Assembly (NCBI GenBank): GCA_964390645.1
Contig: CAYMLL010000327.1
Location: 1-8,037 of the forward strand
DNA: 8,037 nt
Source of the DNA: CAYMLL01 sp964390645
GTDB taxonomy: Bacteria > Planctomycetota > UBA8108
Direction: 5' to 3'
Below the pieces are notes generated by a model, which worked only from the letters and a program-made list of their open reading frames with translations, was not told the origin of the DNA and made no database searches. Made by a program: the position numbers and the translations under genes. Positions within the stretch are counted from its first letter, which is position 1. Every line of letters starts with the position of its first letter. Positions 5,271 through 8,037 of the stretch are shown piece by piece.

Positions 5271-5890
5271 CGCGTGAGGGGGCTCGCCGCGATCGCGCCG
5301 AGCGTACCGGCGAGGTGCGCGAGCGGAACCGGAGTGCCGAGTTCGCCGAGGCTTTCCGTGCCGAAGAACATCTGTCCCGTGATGCACTCGTAGCCGATCT
5401 TGAGGACGAGGACGAGAGCGGCGGCTCCGGTCAGTGCGATCTGACGCCAGTCGCGCGTTCTCCGCAGCTCGGCAACCAGCGCGACGGCGAACTGGCCGCT
5501 GCAGACTCCCGAGAGCCCGCGGTACCACGACAGGTCGTGCCGCAGGAGCAGGATCGCGATGCCGACCGCGCTCGCCGACGCGAGCAGCAGCCAAGGATAG
5601 TTGCGGCCGACGGAGCGCTCGAAGAGAAGGCCGACGACGAGAAACGCGCCGACGTCGAGCCAGAGGTGCTCCGCGCTCCAGTGTACGAGATTGCCCGTGA
5701 GGACTCGCCAGACCTCGCCGGCGGCGATCGCCTCGCGGTCGAATTGCATCACCTCGATGAGCCGCGTGCCAGGCCCGAAGGACGGAACCGCGAAACCGAC
5801 GTTCAGTATCAGCGTCAGCGCCCCGACTGCGAGCGTCCAGGGCGCGGCGGTGAGGATCGATCGTGGCGGGGAGTCGTTGTGGCGAGGCAT
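5204..5890 (-). CDS. rrtA: Rhombosortase-type rhomboid intramembrane serine protease (228 aa)
   Basis: Rhombosortases are rhomboid-family membrane proteases that cut GlyGly-CTERM tails of exported proteins so that these can be attached to the outer surface. The diagnostic features are here: the Trp-Arg pair in GEVWRVLTG (57-66); the helix HWSAEHLWLDVGAF (70-83) with His70, His75 and Asp79; the serine motif YRGLSGVCSG (123-132) with nucleophile Ser127; and the catalytic His192 in PLAHLAGTLGA. About six membrane helices can be placed (near 17-36, 72-92, 98-116, 124-141, 150-168, 187-204), the minimal rhomboid core, and the length is close to the family norm. I chose the ATG at 5890: it precedes the first helix and has a weak GGAA about eight bases upstream, while the frame farther upstream is Arg-rich non-membrane sequence overlapping the neighbour's end. 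It lies 113 bp downstream of a co-directional VIT-VWA gene whose product carries a matching C-terminal signal. The last 25 residues are coded opposite the 3' end of the Tat protein gene. Confidence 0.85.
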   Translation of the reverse strand: MPRHNDSPPRSILTAAPWTLAVGALTLILNVGFAVPSFGPGTRLIEVMQFDREAIAAGEVWRVLTGNLVHWSAEHLWLDVGAFLVVGLLFERSVGRNYPWLLLASASAVGIAILLLRHDLSWYRGLSGVCSGQFAVALVAELRRTRDWRQIALTGAAALVLVLKIGYECITGQMFFGTESLGELGTPVPLAHLAGTLGAIAASPLTRQISSSTLSPFGRSKQAMTPSP

Positions 5891-5918
5891 GGTCGGTTCC
5901 GCTTGCTCGGAGAAACGA

Positions 5919-5979
5919 CCCCGCGTCGGAAGGGCTCCGACAGGTTCGCGCGACAGATTGGGGAGATTCCGACGCGGGG
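5919..5979 (-). promoter_or_regulatory. 13-bp perfect inverted repeat between substrate and sortase genes
   Basis: CCCCGCGTCGGAA (5919-5931) and TTCCGACGCGGGG (5967-5979) are perfect 13-bp arms around 35 bases. A CTCC/GGAG pairing inside the loop can extend the stem. In the minus-strand transcript the hairpin lies after the VIT-VWA stop (6004) and ends 28 bases before the rhombosortase start. It is followed by TCGTTTCTCC, a poor U-tract, so a leaky terminator, RNA-processing or stability element, or a protein-binding site are all possible. Confidence 0.7.
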
Positions 5980-6003
5980 CAAGACAGCTGGAGTTCGGTC
6001 GTG

Positions 6004-8037
6004 TCACTCGGTCTCGGTCCTGACCGCGCCTTGCTTGCGGCGCCGCGAGACGACGCGTCCGCCGACGACGAGGCCGAGACTTCCGAGGAAGACCCACTCG
6101 ACGCATCCGCCGCCACCACCGCCGAAGCGTGGCAGCCGCAGGCCTCGATCACCGCCGTTGTTGCCGGGAGCGGGAACGTGACGGGACTGGTTCGGAGCCG
6201 TCGGACGCGGCGTGTTCCTGACGATCGGCTGCGGTGCGGAAGGGCTTGCGGGCGCCGGCTGACGAGCGCCGGTCGTGGCCGGTTTCTGGCCGCGGAAGGC
6301 CCTCGCCGCAGCGGCCTGCCCGGTCATGCCCTCGGGAAGAAGCCCGGCGACACTCTCGCTGCGCAGCTTGCCGGCGACGTTCTCGATCACCTCCTTCTCC
6401 ACGGCGACGAACGACGTGTAGCGCGTCATCAGCTGGTGCTCGAGCCCGAGACGCGTGATCTCGTCGCGGGCCTCTTTCGACTCCTTCCCGACGTTGCGGT
6501 TCCACACCTGACGAATCCGCTGGCGCGCCCAGATTGGCGCCAGGCTGTCGTGCGCGGTCTCGGTCTCCGGAAGCTCCAGCGCCAGCTTCGACTCGACCGC
6601 CTTGCCCGCGACGTTTCCCTTCAGGGTCACCTCGGAGCTCGCGGAGTCTTCGTAGCGCGCCAGCACGACGAGCGGCTCGCCGACGTGCAGGTCCGGCAGC
6701 GGGCTCGGGATGACGTCCTTCACCACGAGGCCGCCCCAGTCGATAACGAGGTCGGTGAGGATCGGTGCCGAGGTCTTCCTGTTGAATCGCTCCGCCATGG
6801 CGACCGCGTTGTCCTGGTTGGTGACGTACATCGAGAAGCCCCGACCGATCTCCGCGGCGCGGTTCATCAGGTAGTGATTCGGGGCCGCGCCGATCGAGAT
6901 CGGGAAGATTCGCACGCCATCGAACAGGTCGTGACGCAGGAAGCCGAGGATCGAGTCGTCGTTGCCGACGAGCGCGTCGGTCATCAGCACGAGATAGCGT
7001 GGACGCGTGTCCTCTCCTCGACTCGTCCCCAGGGCCGTCTTCAGCGCGGGGAGCATGTGCGTGCCGCTGCCGGCCCGAATCGAGCGGATGAACTCCTGTC
7101 CGCCGGCGATGTTCGCCGGTGTCGCCGGCAGAGCGTCAGCGCTGAACGAGTGCACGTCGTGGCTGAACGCGATGAGCTGGAAGGTGTCCTGCGGGTGGAG
7201 CTTTCCGAGCACCTCCTGGGCGAGGATGCGCAGCTGGCTGATCGGCGTACCGTTCATCGAGCCACTCCTGTCGAGGACGAAGATGATCTCGCGTGCGACA
7301 ATCTCTTCGACGGTGACTTCGTGCTTTGGCTCGAGTACGAGCATGATGTGCCCGTCGCTCGAGGTGTCTGCGCGGTGAGCGAGCGAGGCGAGCACGGTTT
7401 GCTTGCCGGCCAACGAGTACTCGATGGCGAAGTCCTTGTTCGCGATCGTCGGTCCGTTGCGCAGCCGGATCGTCGCCGTGGTGTCGGAGTCCCGGGTGAC
7501 GTCCACCTCGTGGGTGATGGGGACGACGCCGTCGAGCGGCATCGCGCCGTCGATCTTCACAGTGATGTGGACATCGTTGCCGTGGCGCTGCCCCTTCGGC
7601 AGTACCCTTGGCGTGATGCGTGACGCGTCGGGGACCTGGTCCGTGTCGTTCGCCCAGCCCCGCCCCACCGAGAGGCGACTGGCGATCGTCCCCGGGATGA
7701 ATCGCGGCGCGACCACCATGGGGAAGCGGAAGCCGTATTTCCCGCTGTCGATCTTCACCGGGTGGACGTACTGGACGCGCACGCTGACCTTGCCGCCCGG
7801 AGGAATGTTGGCGATGGACTGTGTGAAGATGTTCGGTCGCTCTTCCTCGAGGAGCGCTCCCTTGCGGCCCTCGTCGCGGGCCTTCTCGTATTCGCGGCGC
7901 GCCTCCTCGCGCTTCTTGACGACACCACGAATCACCGTCTCGCCGACCTGGAACTCGTAACCGTCAACGGCGGCGTCCTCCGGCATCGGGAAGACGTAGA
8001 TTGCCTCGAGACGATCGTCGTGGGGGTTCGTGAAGAC
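6004..8037 (-). CDS. VIT-VWA domain protein with GlyGly-CTERM-like sorting tail, N-terminally partial
   Basis: The gene enters from the right edge: the 17 codons before the first internal ATG (7986) are open and encode NPHDDRLEAIYVFPMPEDAAV, the characteristic start of a VIT (inter-alpha-trypsin inhibitor) domain, so its true start and signal peptide lie outside. Numbering from the edge, the VIT domain covers about 1-115 (EERPNIFTQSIANI and VQYVHP are typical). A VWA domain covers about 248-410 with a complete MIDAS metal site: Asp256-x-Ser258-x-Ser260, Thr326 in GSGTHML, and Asp354 in LVLMTDAL. A linker rich in Pro, Ala, Arg and Asn follows, then Gly6-Cys, one membrane helix and an SRRRK cluster. 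VIT-VWA proteins are usually adhesive or protein-binding surface proteins. The tail and the adjacent rhombosortase indicate export across the inner membrane, cleavage near the Gly tract and surface attachment. The two genes probably share a transcript. Confidence 0.9.
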   Translation of the reverse strand, partial: VFTNPHDDRLEAIYVFPMPEDAAVDGYEFQVGETVIRGVVKKREEARREYEKARDEGRKGALLEEERPNIFTQSIANIPPGGKVSVRVQYVHPVKIDSGKYGFRFPMVVAPRFIPGTIASRLSVGRGWANDTDQVPDASRITPRVLPKGQRHGNDVHITVKIDGAMPLDGVVPITHEVDVTRDSDTTATIRLRNGPTIANKDFAIEYSLAGKQTVLASLAHRADTSSDGHIMLVLEPKHEVTVEEIVAREIIFVLDRSGSMNGTPISQLRILAQEVLGKLHPQDTFQLIAFSHDVHSFSADALPATPANIAGGQEFIRSIRAGSGTHMLPALKTALGTSRGEDTRPRYLVLMTDALVGNDDSILGFLRHDLFDGVRIFPISIGAAPNHYLMNRAAEIGRGFSMYVTNQDNAVAMAERFNRKTSAPILTDLVIDWGGLVVKDVIPSPLPDLHVGEPLVVLARYEDSASSEVTLKGNVAGKAVESKLALELPETETAHDSLAPIWARQRIRQVWNRNVGKESKEARDEITRLGLEHQLMTRYTSFVAVEKEVIENVAGKLRSESVAGLLPEGMTGQAAAARAFRGQKPATTGARQPAPASPSAPQPIVRNTPRPTAPNQSRHVPAPGNNGGDRGLRLPRFGGGGGGCVEWVFLGSLGLVVGGRVVSRRRKQGAVRTETE
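6007..6123 (-). other. C-terminal GlyGly-CTERM-like sorting signal of the VIT-VWA protein
   Basis: The last 39 residues are six Gly, one Cys, an 18-residue hydrophobic helix (VEWVFLGSLGLVVGGRVV), a basic cluster SRRRK and nine polar residues. Small residues, one helix and an Arg cluster at the extreme C terminus is the tripartite layout of rhombosortase and myxosortase substrates. The Cys right after the Gly tract is more typical of MYXO-CTERM than of standard GlyGly-CTERM signals. The nine residues after the Arg cluster make the tail longer than usual. Confidence 0.75.

Noticed and set aside
3855..6152. 765-codon minus-strand frame
   Set aside because: It is antisense to the Tat protein and in the wrong frame over the rhombosortase. 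Long stop-free antisense frames are common at this GC content.
5863..7623. 586-codon plus-strand frame opposite the VIT-VWA gene
   Set aside because: The minus strand encodes clear VIT and VWA motifs across this stretch; the plus frame shows no domain.

Overview
This is a GC-rich bacterial window whose proteins are mostly exported or surface-linked, punctuated by short tandem repeats. It contains two 100-N assembly gaps (384-483 and 2274-2373), and both fall inside repeat arrays. It looks like a contig from a metagenome-derived or draft genome of a diderm environmental bacterium, such as a planctomycete, myxobacterium-like or similar lineage. That placement is only an inference from the high GC, the VIT/VWA surface protein, the rhombosortase-type sorting system and the Tat-exported enzyme. 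No rRNA or marker gene fixes the taxonomy.

Left part (1-2531). A minus-strand gene starts at a GTG (1247) behind a strong ribosome binding site and a good promoter. It encodes an N-terminally anchored or secreted protein with two different 6-residue repeat arrays, the first gap, and a folded extracytoplasmic-looking domain that runs off the left edge. Divergent from it, on the plus strand (1410-2228), is a YkgJ-like cysteine-cluster protein with a repeat-built basic tail. Between this gene and the next minus-strand gene lie a 20-bp tandem repeat (with the second gap), a perfect hairpin and a 14-bp triple repeat.

Middle (2532-5270). A 38-residue, extremely basic minus-strand protein has its own promoter. 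Divergent from it is a plus-strand nitrilase-superfamily amidohydrolase with a complete Glu-Lys-Cys triad and a recognisable promoter and RBS. It is followed by a Tat-exported protein resembling the NodB/polysaccharide deacetylase superfamily.

Right part (5204-8037, minus strand). A VIT-VWA protein is incomplete at its N terminus at the right edge. It ends in a Gly6-Cys tract, one transmembrane helix and an Arg/Lys cluster, and is followed 113 bp downstream by a rhombosortase-type rhomboid protease. This is best read as a dedicated sorting enzyme with its cognate GlyGly-CTERM-like substrate in one transcription unit. A 13-bp perfect inverted repeat sits between the two genes and could set the substrate-to-enzyme ratio. 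The pair is the most interesting system here. The recurrence of 18-bp, reading-frame-preserving repeats in unrelated proteins is the second theme.
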